A stretch of 64,000 nucleotides of DNA from Sphaerobacter sp. (GTDB lineage: Bacteria > Chloroflexota > Chloroflexia > Thermomicrobiales > Thermomicrobiaceae). Positions within the stretch are counted from its first letter, which is position 1; the number at the start of each line of letters is the position of its first letter. Under the pieces are notes generated by a model. The model ran no database searches. It was not told the origin of the DNA and saw only the letters and a list, made by a program, of their open reading frames with translations. The stretch is from the NCBI GenBank assembly GCA_029961075.1, contig JASBVL010000024.1, positions 1 through 64,000 of the forward strand, in the 5' to 3' direction. The translations under genes were made by a program, and so were the position numbers. Positions 45,391 through 55,109 of the stretch are shown here, in pieces.

Positions 45391-46302
45391 TCACCGGACG
45401 GCCCGCGGATCGAGCACGTCCCGCAGCCAGTCGCCCAGCAGGTTGAACCCCAGGACCGCGATCATGATCGCCAAGCCGGGGAAGATCGCCGTCCAGGGGG
45501 CGATTTCGACGAAGCGGCGCCCGCCACTGAGCATCGCCCCCCAGGAGGGGGTCGGCGGCTGCGCGCCCAGCCCCAGGAAGGAGAGCGCCGCCTCGGAGAG
45601 GATCGCGAACGAGAGCGCGATGGTGGTCTGCACGATGAGCGGTGCCGTGACGTTGGGCAGGATGTGGCGGAAGAGCGTGCGCAGCGTCCCGGCACCGATC
45701 ACCCGACTGGCCTCCACGTACTCGTTGTGCTTGGCCGACAGGACCGGCCCACGGACGATGCGCGCGAACGACGGCATGTAGACGATGCCGATCGCGATCA
45801 TCACGTTGTGGAGCTCGGGCCCGAGAACGGCCAGCAGCGCGAGAGCCAGCAGGATGTCCGGGAAAGCGAAGACGATGTCGAGCACGCGGCTGATGACCGA
45901 ATCGACCCAGCCGCCGAAGTACCCCGCCACCAGGCCGAGGAGCCCGCCGATCACCAGCGCGATGGCCACGGCGATCAGCCCGACCTGGAGGGAGATGCGC
46001 GCGCCGTAGATCACCCGGCTCATCACGTCGCGCCCGAACTCGTCGGTGCCGAACGGGAAGTAGAGGCTCGGGCCATACAGGCGGAAGACGGTCTGCTCGT
46101 ACGGGTCGTGGGGCGCGATGAGCGGCGCGGCCAGCGCCATCAGCAGCACCAGCGCCACCAGCAGCAGCCCGATCTTCCCGCTCGTGCTCCGCGCCAGGTG
46201 CCGCGCGGCGCGCGCCCAGACCGTGCGCGAGCTGGCCCCGCGCAGCGCCCCTGGCATCTCTGCCGTATCGCGCAGCGTTATCGACTGCCGGATTTCACCC
46301 AT
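45391..46302 (-). CDS. ABC transporter permease, DppC-like
   Basis: The protein has 303 residues with six helices. An N-terminal OppC/DppC leader helix (GKIGLLLVALVLLMALAAPLIAPHDPY) and the EYVEASRVIGAGTLRTLFRHILPN cytoplasmic loop, which contacts the ATPase, are clear. It pairs with the permease gene 67 bases upstream. Confidence 0.93.
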   Translation of the reverse strand: MGEIRQSITLRDTAEMPGALRGASSRTVWARAARHLARSTSGKIGLLLVALVLLMALAAPLIAPHDPYEQTVFRLYGPSLYFPFGTDEFGRDVMSRVIYGARISLQVGLIAVAIALVIGGLLGLVAGYFGGWVDSVISRVLDIVFAFPDILLALALLAVLGPELHNVMIAIGIVYMPSFARIVRGPVLSAKHNEYVEASRVIGAGTLRTLFRHILPNVTAPLIVQTTIALSFAILSEAALSFLGLGAQPPTPSWGAMLSGGRRFVEIAPWTAIFPGLAIMIAVLGFNLLGDWLRDVLDPRAVR

Positions 46303-46369
46303 CCCTCACCTCGCCGTGGGCAGGCACCGCTGTTGGCGACGGCGCGCAGCGCCCAGGGTCATACGACGA

Positions 46370-47320
46370 TCACGAGTACCTGATGCGGGGGTCGATGAAC
46401 GCGTAGAGGAGATCGACCGCCAGGTTGATGAGGACGAACGCCAGCGTCGTGAAGAGCACGACTCCCTGGATCATCGTGTAGTCGCGCTGCTGGATCGCGT
46501 CGATGGCGAGCCGGCCAATGCCGGGCAGGTTGAAGACCTGCTCGATGATGATCGCCCCGCCCAGCAGCCGTCCGACCTGGATGCCGACGACCGTGACGAC
46601 CGGGATCATCGCGTTCTTCAATGCATGGCGGACGATCACCTGGCGCTCCGCCACCCCCTTGGCGCGCGCCGTCGTCACGTACTCCCGGTTCAGCACCTCC
46701 AGCAGCGACGAGCGCGTCATGCGCAGGGTGATCGCGGCCAGGGCGGCGCCGAGCGCGATGCCGGGCAGGATGAAGATCTGGATGTTCCGCCACGGGTCGA
46801 CCGAGAACGGGACGTAGTTCGCCGCCGGGAACCAGCCCAGGTAGCGCGAGGTGAGGAGGATCAGCAGCGTCCCAAGCCAGAAGTTCGGCACCGAGAGGCC
46901 CAGCAGGCCAAGGACCTGGACGCCCGCTTCCGTCCGCGTGCCCGCCTTGAGGGCGGCGATGATGCCCATCGGGATCGCGATGAGCAGCGCGAAGACGAGC
47001 GAGAAGAGCGTGAGCTCGATGGTGGTGGGGAGCCGTCCGAGGATCTCCCCGAGCACCGGCTTGCCGGTGCGCAGGGAGTGGCCGAGGTCGCCGCGCACGA
47101 CGTCGCTGGCCCACTGGAGGTACTGCACGTAGATCGGCTGATCGAGGCCGAAGAGGCGGCGCAACTCGGCGGCTCGCTCGCCCCCCATCGCCACCTCGTT
47201 GCCGAGGATGAGGTCCACCACATCGCCCGGGATAAGCCGGATCAGGGCGAAGGTGACCATCGAGATTCCGAGCAACACCGGAATCAACGACACTAATCGC
47301 CGGAGCACGTATCTCAGCAT
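46370..47320 (-). CDS. ABC transporter permease, DppB-like
   Basis: The protein has 316 residues from ATG 47320 (MLRYVLRRLVSLIPVLLGIS); the frame is open far upstream but this is the family start. LTLRMTRSSLLEVLNREYVTTARAKG-type coupling loop and the GFxxP-like outer segments fit DppB. It is the first gene of the peptide-type ABC operon, with a good promoter at 47436-47464. Confidence 0.93.
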   Translation of the reverse strand: MLRYVLRRLVSLIPVLLGISMVTFALIRLIPGDVVDLILGNEVAMGGERAAELRRLFGLDQPIYVQYLQWASDVVRGDLGHSLRTGKPVLGEILGRLPTTIELTLFSLVFALLIAIPMGIIAALKAGTRTEAGVQVLGLLGLSVPNFWLGTLLILLTSRYLGWFPAANYVPFSVDPWRNIQIFILPGIALGAALAAITLRMTRSSLLEVLNREYVTTARAKGVAERQVIVRHALKNAMIPVVTVVGIQVGRLLGGAIIIEQVFNLPGIGRLAIDAIQQRDYTMIQGVVLFTTLAFVLINLAVDLLYAFIDPRIRYS

Positions 47321-47435
47321 TGCCGCCCCACCCGTACGCCGCAAAAGCCGGGGCGCCTGGATCGCCTGCGGTGAGGAGGCGCCGAACGACCCGCTGCCTC
47401 GTGAGTGACTCGGAAGTTCCGCTTCCCGGGCAGGG

Positions 47436-47464
47436 ATACTAGCACGCCTCGCCTCGATCGGCAA
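47436..47464 (-). promoter_or_regulatory. promoter of the peptide ABC operon
   Basis: On the minus strand TTGCCG (47464-47459) and TAGTAT (47441-47436) are separated by 17 bases, about 115 bases before the DppB-like start. Confidence 0.55.
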
Positions 47465-47696
47465 CCGTGCGGACCACCAGCCGCCGCCATCGGCAGCCCC
47501 CTCGCCGGGCGAGCGGCGCGCCGCTGCGGCCCTGCCGTCGCCCCGCGTCGGGCGGCGAGGACGCTTGCGACACGGTGGGCACCGCCCTATGATGCAGCGG
47601 GGGCCACTGGTTCGACCGTCGGGATGCGCGGATGGGTGGCAGAACCCGGCCGTCGGCCCTCTGCCTCTTGGCGGAGTCGCAACGAGGGGAGTACGC

Positions 47697-49292
47697 ATGG
47701 CAGCGGATGTCGTGTTCCTGAACGGGCGAGTGCTGACGATGGATCCGGCGCAGCCACGGGCGAGCGCCGTCGCCGTGCTCGGGAACCGGATCGTGGCCGT
47801 GGGGGACGACGCAACCGTCCGCGCGGAGGCACGTACCAACACGCGCGTGATCGACCTCGGGGGCCGCACCCTGTTGCCGGGGCTGAACGACAACCACTGC
47901 CACCCGATGTACTACGGGTTCAACCTGGCCAAGGTCGACGCCAGCCCCCGGTCGACGCCGACGCTGGACACCCTGCTGGAGCGCTACGCCGAGGCCGCCG
48001 CGACGCGGCCGGCCGGGAGCTGGATCCAGGGATGGGGCTACGACGATACGCGGCTCGACGTCCAGCGCCACCCGACCCGGTGGGACCTCGACCGCGTGAC
48101 GCCGAACCACCCGGCCATCCTGACACGCACCTGCGGCCACATGTCGGTCGTCAACAGCGTTGCCCTGCGCATGGCTGGCATCACCGCTGAGACGCCGGAT
48201 CCGCCCGGCGGGCGCATCGTCCGCGACGAGCACGGCGAGCCCACCGGCCTGCTCCAGGAGCACGCCCAGGACCTCGTGCGCCGGCTCATCCCCCCGCCGA
48301 CGGTCGAGGACATCAAGCAGGCCCTCGTCGCGGCCGGCGAGCGGTTCCTGCGCATGGGGATCACCAGCGTCGGCGAGGCTGGTCTGCGCAAGCCGGAGGA
48401 ACTGGCCGCGTACCAGGAGCTCCGGCGCGAGGGGCGGCTGCCGGTCCGCGTCTACCTGATGATGATCATCGACGAGACGTTCGACGCCATGGAGCGCCTC
48501 GGGGTGCGGACCGGCTTCGGCGACGAGTGGCTGCGCATCGGCCCGGCCAAGCTGCTGCAGGACGGCAGCGGCGGGGGCCGCACCGCTCTCATGAGCTACC
48601 CATACCCCGACCAGCCGGACAACTACGGCATCGCCGTCTACTCGCAGGAGTACCTGGACGAGGCGTTCCGGCGGGCCGCGGCCGCCGGCTTCCAGGGTGC
48701 GGCCCACGCCATCGGCGACCGCGCCATCGACATGGTCTTGACCGCCTTCGAGCGGGCGCTGGCGGCGCACCCGCAGGCGGATCCCCGCTGGCGCATCGAG
48801 CACTGCGGCCTGCTGCGGCCGGACCTGCTCGAGCGCATGCGCCGGTTGAACGTGATCGCGGTGCCGCAGCCGTCCTTCGTCTACTATCTGGGTGACTCCT
48901 ACATTCGGAACTTCACCCCAGAGGCCCTGTCGCTGGCCTACCCGGCGCGCACCTGGTTCGACATGGGCATCGTCGCCGTCGGGAGCTCCGACGCGCCGGT
49001 GGTACCGCCGGACCCCTGGGTGAACGTGCGGTCCGCCGTCACCCGGCTGACCCAGGATGGCAAGGAGATGGGCGTCGTCCAGGCGGTGACGATCGACGAG
49101 GCGCTCCAGATGTTCACCATCAACGGCGCCTACGCCTCCTTCGAGGAGCGCATCAAGGGGAGCATCACCCCGGGCAAGCTCGCCGACCTGATCGTGGTCG
49201 ACCGCGACCCGCACGATGTCGCGGCAGAGGAGTTGCACACGATCCAGAACGACATGACGATGATCGACGGGCGAATCGTCTACGAGCGGTAG
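47697..49292 (+). CDS. amidohydrolase family protein (YtcJ-like)
   Basis: The protein has 531 residues from ATG 47697 with GAGGGGAG upstream. The metal motif is altered to NDNHCHPMYYG (HxH kept); ILTRTCGHMSVVNS, GFQGAAHAIGDRAID, WRIEHCGLL and VAVGSSDAPV complete the YtcJ/NfdA pattern. Members hydrolyse N-substituted formamides or have unknown substrates. The next two genes follow on the same strand, but with gaps of 57 and 12 bases, so co-transcription is plausible. Confidence 0.87.
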   Translation: MAADVVFLNGRVLTMDPAQPRASAVAVLGNRIVAVGDDATVRAEARTNTRVIDLGGRTLLPGLNDNHCHPMYYGFNLAKVDASPRSTPTLDTLLERYAEAAATRPAGSWIQGWGYDDTRLDVQRHPTRWDLDRVTPNHPAILTRTCGHMSVVNSVALRMAGITAETPDPPGGRIVRDEHGEPTGLLQEHAQDLVRRLIPPPTVEDIKQALVAAGERFLRMGITSVGEAGLRKPEELAAYQELRREGRLPVRVYLMMIIDETFDAMERLGVRTGFGDEWLRIGPAKLLQDGSGGGRTALMSYPYPDQPDNYGIAVYSQEYLDEAFRRAAAAGFQGAAHAIGDRAIDMVLTAFERALAAHPQADPRWRIEHCGLLRPDLLERMRRLNVIAVPQPSFVYYLGDSYIRNFTPEALSLAYPARTWFDMGIVAVGSSDAPVVPPDPWVNVRSAVTRLTQDGKEMGVVQAVTIDEALQMFTINGAYASFEERIKGSITPGKLADLIVVDRDPHDVAAEELHTIQNDMTMIDGRIVYER

Positions 49293-49349
49293 CGCCACGC
49301 GGCCGTCTAAGCAGAGCTCGGCGCGACCGCAATGAAGGGAGGGAAGTCC

Positions 49350-50042
49350 ATGCTCACGATTCGTTTTCTCGGCCACGCGGCGTTCGCCCTCGAGGCGGAC
49401 GGGAAGCAGGTGCTGGTGGATCCCTTCCTGACCGGGAACCCGACCGCGGCCGCCAGCGCCGAGGAGGTCAACCCGACCGCGATCCTGCTCACCCACGCTC
49501 ACAACGACCACGTGGGCGACGCCGTCGCCATCGCGCGGCGCACCGGCGCGACCATCTTCGCCACGCATGAGCTGGCGACCTACCTGGGCCAGCAGGGCGC
49601 GAACGCCGTCGGGGCCAACCACGGCGGCACCGTGGCCTTCGACGGCGGCACGGCCAAGTTCGTCCCCGCCTGGCACACGTCGTCCTACCTCGAGGGGGAG
49701 ACCTTCGTCGCCCCCGGCGTCCCGGCCGGCTTCGTCGTGCGCTTCGGGGGCCAGACGGTGTACTTCGCGGGCGATACCTGCCTGTTCGGGGACATGGCGC
49801 TCATCGGCGAGGAGGGGCTCGACATCGCGGTCCTCCCCATCGGCGACCACTTCACCATGGGGCCGCGCGACGCGGTCCGCGCCGTCACCCTGCTGAAGCC
49901 GAAGGTCGTGATCCCGTGCCACTACAACACCTTCCCACCCATCCAGCAGGACGCTGAGGCGTTCAAGCAGGAGGTGGAGCAGCAGACCGCGGCACGCTGC
50001 GTGGTACTCGAGCCGGGGGAGCAGTTCCAAGCGGGCTCGTGA
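49350..50042 (+). CDS. UPF0173 metal-dependent hydrolase
   Basis: The protein has 230 residues from ATG 49350 (MLTIRFLGHAAF), chosen over ATG 49332 because AAGGGAGGGAAG lies just before it. The metallo-beta-lactamase motif is LTHAHNDHVGD, with further ligands in WHTS, FAGDT and PCHYNTFP. The family is widespread in archaea and thermophiles and its substrate is unknown. Confidence 0.9.
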   Translation: MLTIRFLGHAAFALEADGKQVLVDPFLTGNPTAAASAEEVNPTAILLTHAHNDHVGDAVAIARRTGATIFATHELATYLGQQGANAVGANHGGTVAFDGGTAKFVPAWHTSSYLEGETFVAPGVPAGFVVRFGGQTVYFAGDTCLFGDMALIGEEGLDIAVLPIGDHFTMGPRDAVRAVTLLKPKVVIPCHYNTFPPIQQDAEAFKQEVEQQTAARCVVLEPGEQFQAGS

Positions 50043-50054
50043 GAGGGCACATCC

Positions 50055-50999
50055 ATGGAACGGGCGGGGCAGCCGCGCATTCTCGTCTGCGATTTGATCG
50101 ACGACGGCGCCCTCGCCCTCCTGCGACGGGAGGCGCGCGTCGACCTCCGCACCGGGCTCGACCCGGCTGAGCTGGTCGACCTCGTCGAGGGCTATGACGG
50201 CCTGGTGGTGCGCGGTACCACCCGCGTCACCAGCGAGGTCCTCGAAGCCGGTACCTCCCTGCGCGGCGTGGCCCGCGTCGGCTTCTCCGTGGACAACATC
50301 GATGTGGCGGCCGCGACCGAGCGCGGGATCCGGGTGGTGCACTCTCCCGGGGCGCGGACCGAGGCGGTGGCAGAGTTGACCCTCGGCCTAATGCTCGCTG
50401 TCCTCCGCGGGATCCCGGCGGCGGACCGCTCGCTGAAGGCGGGGCGCTGGGAGCGACGCGCCTTCAGCGGCCGCCAACTCGCCGGCAAGACGGTCGGCGT
50501 GGTCGGGTACGGCCGGGTCGGGCGCGAGGTTGCCCGCCTTGCCCGTGCCTGCCGCGCCACCGTCAAGGCCTACACGCGCACGCCGCGGCCGCTGGAGCAC
50601 GCGCGGCAGGTGGCCTTTCAGGAACTCCTGGCGGACAGCGACGTCGTCACGCTCCACGCGACGCTGACGCCCGACACCCACCGGCTGATCGACGCGGACG
50701 CGATCGCGCGGATGAAGGACGGCGTGGTGATCATCAATACCGCCGCCGGCGGGCTGATCGACGAGGCGGCCCTGCTGGCCGCCCTCGAGCGTGGTAAGGT
50801 AGCAGGGGCCGGCCTCGACGTCTTCGCTGCGGAGCCGCCGGTCAACCGGGCGCTCGTCGAGCACCCGCGGGTCGTCTGCACCCCGCACATCGGCGGCCGG
50901 ACGGTCGAGGCGGACCAGGCGGTGAGCTTGCTGGCGATCCAGGGTCTGCTCGCAATCCTGCGGGGCGAGCAGCCCGAGAACGTCGTCAACCCGCAGTAG
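50055..50999 (+). CDS. D-2-hydroxyacid dehydrogenase (phosphoglycerate dehydrogenase-like), altered active site
   Basis: The protein has 314 residues. The NAD motif is GYGRVG (151-156), the Glu is E260 in FAAEPP, and the His is H278 in TPHIGG. The arginine that normally binds the substrate carboxylate in the NTARGGL motif is replaced by A231 (INTAAGGLID), and the usual GVGVDNID is GFSVDNID. The frame and other motifs are intact. It may have a different substrate, or be a non-catalytic or weak enzyme. It lacks the ACT/regulatory domain of long SerA proteins. It lies 12 bases after the UPF0173 gene. Confidence 0.85.
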   Translation: MERAGQPRILVCDLIDDGALALLRREARVDLRTGLDPAELVDLVEGYDGLVVRGTTRVTSEVLEAGTSLRGVARVGFSVDNIDVAAATERGIRVVHSPGARTEAVAELTLGLMLAVLRGIPAADRSLKAGRWERRAFSGRQLAGKTVGVVGYGRVGREVARLARACRATVKAYTRTPRPLEHARQVAFQELLADSDVVTLHATLTPDTHRLIDADAIARMKDGVVIINTAAGGLIDEAALLAALERGKVAGAGLDVFAAEPPVNRALVEHPRVVCTPHIGGRTVEADQAVSLLAIQGLLAILRGEQPENVVNPQ

Positions 51000-51046
51000 T
51001 GCCGCTACCGATGCACGAACGCGCGGCCCAAGCGAGAGTATCCCCG

Positions 51047-51430
51047 ATGGCGGACTCGAAGGACACCCGCAGCAGCCAAGCGCTCGACCGGGCAACCGTC
51101 ACGGCCGAGATGACGCGCACGGCGTTCCTGCGCAAGGTGGTGTCGCACCTCCCACCCGATGCGGCGCTGGAGGACGCCATCGCGTTCTTCCGTGCCCGCG
51201 GCTACCGGGCCGGACGCACCGGGCGTCCAAACCAGATCTACGTCATGGGCGGGCGCGAGGGAATCCTCCCCCGCGTCACCGCCGAGATCCTGGCGCAGGG
51301 GAACGTGGGCAAGGCGAAGACGACGCTGCTGACCATCAGCGGCTTCGGCGAGCAACTCCGCACCCACCTGCAGGCCTACGCCGAGCACGTGCGCGAGCAG
51401 CGCCAGGCCGCCCGCCAGCGCAACACCTGA
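51047..51430 (+). CDS. small protein of unknown function
   Basis: The protein has 127 residues if ATG 51047 is used; GTG 50999 (sharing a base with the previous stop) or ATG 51011 would add up to 16. It is helical and charged, with no membrane segment: RTAFLRKVVSHLPPDAALEDAIAFFRARGYRAG, a YVMGGREGILPRVTAEIL strand-turn region, and a basic tail. No family is recognised. The arrangement suggests co-expression with the hydroxyacid dehydrogenase. Confidence 0.5.
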   Translation: MADSKDTRSSQALDRATVTAEMTRTAFLRKVVSHLPPDAALEDAIAFFRARGYRAGRTGRPNQIYVMGGREGILPRVTAEILAQGNVGKAKTTLLTISGFGEQLRTHLQAYAEHVREQRQAARQRNT

Positions 51431-51431
51431 T

Positions 51432-51515
51432 CGGGAGCGCCGGCATCTTGCCGGCTTCCGGCCTGCCTCGGGCGCACGACGGGGCCGGCAGGATGCCGGC
51501 CGCTCCTGACGGGTG
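51432..51515. repeat. dispersed GGAGCGCCGGCATC repeat, paired
   Basis: GGGAGCGCCGGCATCTTGCC and, further on, its inverse (GGCCGGCAGGATGCCGGCCG then CTCC) form an inverted pair in the gap between converging genes, where it may serve as a bidirectional terminator. Related units lie at 21170, 31818, 32878 and 63858. Confidence 0.6.
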
Positions 51516-51533
51516 ACGGGTTACGGGTGACGC

Positions 51534-52916
51534 CTAATCACCCGCCGCCGCGTACAGCTCGGCCGCCGAGCGCGCCGACTTCCAGCCGACCACCCCGGCG
51601 AGGTCGCGGGTGAGGTCGCCGGTGACATCGGTGCCGCACAGCGCGTCGATCAACCGGGCGGCGTGGAGGGCGGAGCGCACCCCATAGGCCGCCTCGAGCC
51701 GCGTCAGATCCTCCCAGTAGAACGCGCAGCTCGCGTACATCGCCAGGCGGCTCTGCTGGGCCCGCATCAGGCCCGCGATCGTCTCGGCCTCCGGTCCCAC
51801 GGACGGCAGCCCCTGCTCCGCCAGCCACGTCGCCAGGTCCGTCGCGCCGATGACGACGTCGACGTAGCGGTCGCGCAGCGCCCAGACGTCCGGCACCAGC
51901 GGCGCCGCGCGCTCCTCCGTGAGCGCGTCGATCCGCTCGGCCAGCGCGTCGAAGGCGGCCCGCAGCGCCGCCTTCCAGGCGCCCCCGCCCGGCGTGCAGG
52001 GACAGTCGCCCCGCCAGCGCAGCAGCTCGTGCGGGCACCCCCAGGAGCTCCGCTCGCGGATGGCGACCTCTCCCCGGGGTGGATTGAGCGCCAGGAAGTG
52101 CTCGAGCGACACCGGCTCGATGCCGAACTCCCCCGCGCGGACATGGAGCAGGTCGCGCAGGAAGAGGTCCTTGAAGGGGTGGTGGTGCCCGTAGACCTCA
52201 CCGTCGCTGGCGATCAACACCAGCGGGTCGCCGAGCCCGGCCGGCACGTCGACGAAGCGCGGCCGAACGAAGCGGTCGACGAAGGCCGGTGCGGAGTGGG
52301 TCGCGCCGGGGTCGAACGACACCGTGCCCGACAGCGGCCCCTCATAGAACACCACCGTGAACGTCCGGCCGCTCGGCAGCGCCACCCGGTAGGGGAAGCG
52401 CGTGTCGACCGGCTCGGCCGCCTGCTCCGGGCTCAAGATGGTGAAGCGCAGCCCGGCCTCGGCGCAGGACTCCAGCGTAGCCAGGTCGACGGCCGTCTCC
52501 GGGAGCCAGATCCCGACCGGTTGCCGGCCGAAGGTGTGCGCGAACCAGCGGATTCCCCAGCGCAGCTCGGTGCGGCGGTCACGCTCGGACGCGAGCGGCA
52601 GGACCGTGTGGTGGAAACTCTGCATGAGCGCGTTGCCGTGCCCTGTGCGGCGCACCGCGGCGCGATCGGCCTCCGCGATCCGCCGCAGGACCTCGGGGTG
52701 ATGGCGCGCCATCCACAGCCCGAGGGTCGGCCCGAGATCGAAGCTCATGCGCTCGAAGTTGCCGTGCTCGGCGTTCGGGCGGTAGCACTCGGCCAGGATC
52801 TTCTCGTTGAAGTCGTGGAAGGGCTCGGCACCCGGCTCGCGTGGGACCAGCCCGGTCGCCGGATCCTCGCGCGGCGGCTGGTAGAAATGCCCATGGACGG
52901 ATAGATAGGCGCGCAT
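51534..52916 (-). CDS. glycoside hydrolase family 57-like protein with DUF3536
   Basis: The protein has 460 residues starting MRAYLSVHGHFYQPPREDP, the GH57 N-terminal motif. GIWLPETAVDLATLESCAEAG and LIASDGEVYGHHHPFKD are conserved; the catalytic Glu/Asp pair would be within these. The C-terminal half (RWRGDCPCTPGGGAWKAALR) is of the DUF3536 type. GH57 enzymes act on alpha-glucans in thermophiles; substrate here unknown. No signal peptide, so it acts in the cytoplasm. Stand-alone gene. Confidence 0.87.
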   Translation of the reverse strand: MRAYLSVHGHFYQPPREDPATGLVPREPGAEPFHDFNEKILAECYRPNAEHGNFERMSFDLGPTLGLWMARHHPEVLRRIAEADRAAVRRTGHGNALMQSFHHTVLPLASERDRRTELRWGIRWFAHTFGRQPVGIWLPETAVDLATLESCAEAGLRFTILSPEQAAEPVDTRFPYRVALPSGRTFTVVFYEGPLSGTVSFDPGATHSAPAFVDRFVRPRFVDVPAGLGDPLVLIASDGEVYGHHHPFKDLFLRDLLHVRAGEFGIEPVSLEHFLALNPPRGEVAIRERSSWGCPHELLRWRGDCPCTPGGGAWKAALRAAFDALAERIDALTEERAAPLVPDVWALRDRYVDVVIGATDLATWLAEQGLPSVGPEAETIAGLMRAQQSRLAMYASCAFYWEDLTRLEAAYGVRSALHAARLIDALCGTDVTGDLTRDLAGVVGWKSARSAAELYAAAGD

Positions 52917-53119
52917 CGCTCCACGTTCCTTGGCGTCCCCCGTCGGGCAGTACCTCGCACCGCCCGCAGCCCCGTGGCTGATCTAAGTGTACCTGGAGGG
53001 GTCAGGGGCCAGCCGTCGCCGTGTCCCCGCGCTCGCGCCGAAGCAGGCACGGGGCATGCCAGGCGGGCACGCTGGTCGCCGCGCGCCACTGCCGGGCACC
53101 CTGGCCCCGTGCCCGCCGA

Positions 53120-54859
53120 TCACGGGGTCTGCGCCGAAGCCGGCTCCGTCGCCTCGACGTCCGCGAACGGGTCCCGCAGCACGGCGCCGGTGTTGGCCGA
53201 GGTCACCAGGTGGGCGTACCGGCGCAGGAAGCGGCTGTCGATCGGCTTGCGCAGCGGCCGGTGCGAGCGCCGGCGGACGGCCAGGTCGAGCTCGTCGAGC
53301 TCGACGTCCAGCCGGTTGTTGGGGATGTCGATCGAGATGATGTCGCCGTCGCGCAGCAGGCCGATCGGTCCGCCGGCCGCCGCCTCGGGCGAGACGTGCC
53401 CGATGCAGGCGCCGCGGGTGCCGCCGGAGAAGCGGCCATCGGTGATGAGCGCGACCTCTTTGCCCAGCCCCATTCCCATCAGGTTGGCCGTCGGCGCCAG
53501 CATCTCCTGCATGCCCGGGCCACCCTTCGGCCCCTCGTAGCGGATAACCACCACGTCGCCCGGCACGATCTTCCCCGAGAGGATGGCGCTGCAGGCGTCC
53601 TCCATCGAGTCGAACACCCGCGCCGGACCACGGTGGGTGAGCATCTCCGGGTCCACGCCCGCCGTCTTCACCACCGCGCCATCGGGCGCCAGATTGCCGA
53701 ACAGGACGGCCAGGCCCCCGCGCTCGCTGTAGGCGCGCTCCAGCGGTCGGATCACCTCGGGATCGCGGATCTCCGCGCCGGCGATGTTCTCGCCCAGCGT
53801 GCGGAGCGTCACGGTCATCTGGTCGAGGTCGAGCGCGCCCGGCTTGCGCGCGATCTCCTTCAGGATGGCGCTGATGCCACCCGCCCGGTGCACGTCCTCG
53901 ATGTGCCACTGGGACGCCGGGCTGACCTTGCAGATGTGCGGCACCCGCGCCGCGACCTCGTTGAGCCGCTGCAGCGGGTAGTCCAGCCCCGCCTCGTGGG
54001 CGAGCGCCAGGCCGTGCAGCACGGTGTTGGTCGAGCCGCCCATGGCCATGTCCAACGCGAAGGCGTTGTCGAGCGCGGCATGCGTCACGATCTTCCGCGG
54101 AGTCAGGCCCGCCTCGAGCACGGCCATGACCTGCCGCGCCGCGGCCCGGGCCAGCTCGTCCCGCTCCGGCGTGTCCGCCAGGATCGTCCCGTTCCCCGGC
54201 AGCGCCAGGCCGAGCGCCTCCAGCAGGCAGTTCATCGAGTTGGCGGTGAACATGCCCGAGCAGGAGCCGCAGCTCGGGCACCCATACTGCTCCAGCAGCC
54301 GGAGCTCCGCGTCGTCGATCTTGCCGGCCTTGTAGGCGCCGACCCCCTCGAAGACCGAGATCAGGTCGACCTTCCGGCCGTCGGGCAACGTCCCGGCTGG
54401 CATCGGCCCGCCGCTGATGAAGACGGTGGGGATGTCGAGCCGCATGGCGGCCATCAGCATCCCGGGGACGATCTTGTCGCAGTTGGGGATGCAGATCATG
54501 GCGTCGAACTGGTGGGCACGGACCATCGTCTCGACCGAGTCGGCGATGATCTCCCGGCTCGGCAGCGAGAACTTCATGCCGATGTGGCCCATGGCGATGC
54601 CGTCGTCGACGCCGATGGTGTTGAACTCGAACGGCACGCCGCCAGCCTCGCGCACGGCCTCCTTGACCACCTGGCCGAACCGCTGGAGGTGGACGTGGCC
54701 CGGGACGATATCGACGTAGGAGTTGACGATGGCGATGAACGGCTTGCCGAAGTCCGCGTCGGAGCGGATCGCGCCGGTGGCGCGCAGCAGACTCCGGTGC
54801 GGGGCCCGCTCGAACCCCCGCTTGATGATGTCGGCCGAGCTGGCCGGCGAGAAGGGCAT
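53120..54859 (-). CDS. ilvD: dihydroxy-acid dehydratase
   Basis: The protein has 579 residues from ATG 54859. Iron-sulfur ligands are in CIPNCDK and [29 protein letters not shown] is the C-terminal signature. It makes 2-oxoisovalerate and 2-oxo-3-methylvalerate for valine and isoleucine. Family homology begins only at about [20 protein letters not shown] (near 54828). The nine residues before it, and the start codon, are read from the opposite strand of a formate dehydrogenase gene fragment, with no ribosome site visible. The original 5' end and promoter thus seem to have been replaced. Confidence 0.93.
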   Translation of the reverse strand: MPFSPASSADIIKRGFERAPHRSLLRATGAIRSDADFGKPFIAIVNSYVDIVPGHVHLQRFGQVVKEAVREAGGVPFEFNTIGVDDGIAMGHIGMKFSLPSREIIADSVETMVRAHQFDAMICIPNCDKIVPGMLMAAMRLDIPTVFISGGPMPAGTLPDGRKVDLISVFEGVGAYKAGKIDDAELRLLEQYGCPSCGSCSGMFTANSMNCLLEALGLALPGNGTILADTPERDELARAAARQVMAVLEAGLTPRKIVTHAALDNAFALDMAMGGSTNTVLHGLALAHEAGLDYPLQRLNEVAARVPHICKVSPASQWHIEDVHRAGGISAILKEIARKPGALDLDQMTVTLRTLGENIAGAEIRDPEVIRPLERAYSERGGLAVLFGNLAPDGAVVKTAGVDPEMLTHRGPARVFDSMEDACSAILSGKIVPGDVVVIRYEGPKGGPGMQEMLAPTANLMGMGLGKEVALITDGRFSGGTRGACIGHVSPEAAAGGPIGLLRDGDIISIDIPNNRLDVELDELDLAVRRRSHRPLRKPIDSRFLRRYAHLVTSANTGAVLRDPFADVEATEPASAQTP

Positions 54860-55109
54860 CCAGAACCTCGACTGGGTGCGGGTCCGCACCCCGCGGGGTG
54901 AGATTCGGGCCAAGGCGCTGGTTACCCGGCGGATGCGGCCCATGCAGGTGGCCGGGAAGACGATCCACCACGTCGGGCTGCCGTGGCACTGGGGCTACCA
55001 GGGGCTCGTGACCGGTGACGTCGTCAACGACCTTTCGGCCATCGTCGGTGACCCGAACGTGTCGATCCACGAGGCCAAGGCGTTCGTGTGCAACGTGGAG
55101 AAGGCATGA
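54828..55109 (+). pseudogene. C-terminal fragment of formate dehydrogenase catalytic subunit
   Basis: About 93 codons encode the end of a molybdopterin-type formate dehydrogenase large subunit (FdnG/FdoG family): [20 protein letters not shown], then [19 protein letters not shown], the PWHWGYQG motif and FVCNVEKA at the end. This is part of the dinucleotide-binding domain only; the Fe-S motif, the Sec/Cys active site and most of the ~900 residues are missing. Upstream homology ends at ~54828, where antisense ilvD begins. The stop overlaps the Fe-S subunit start (ATGA), the normal operon spacing. Alone it cannot be active. Confidence 0.88.

Noticed and set aside
47439-50342. 967-codon open frame on the minus strand
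   Set aside because: It is antisense to three recognised genes and lacks any start signal or domain.
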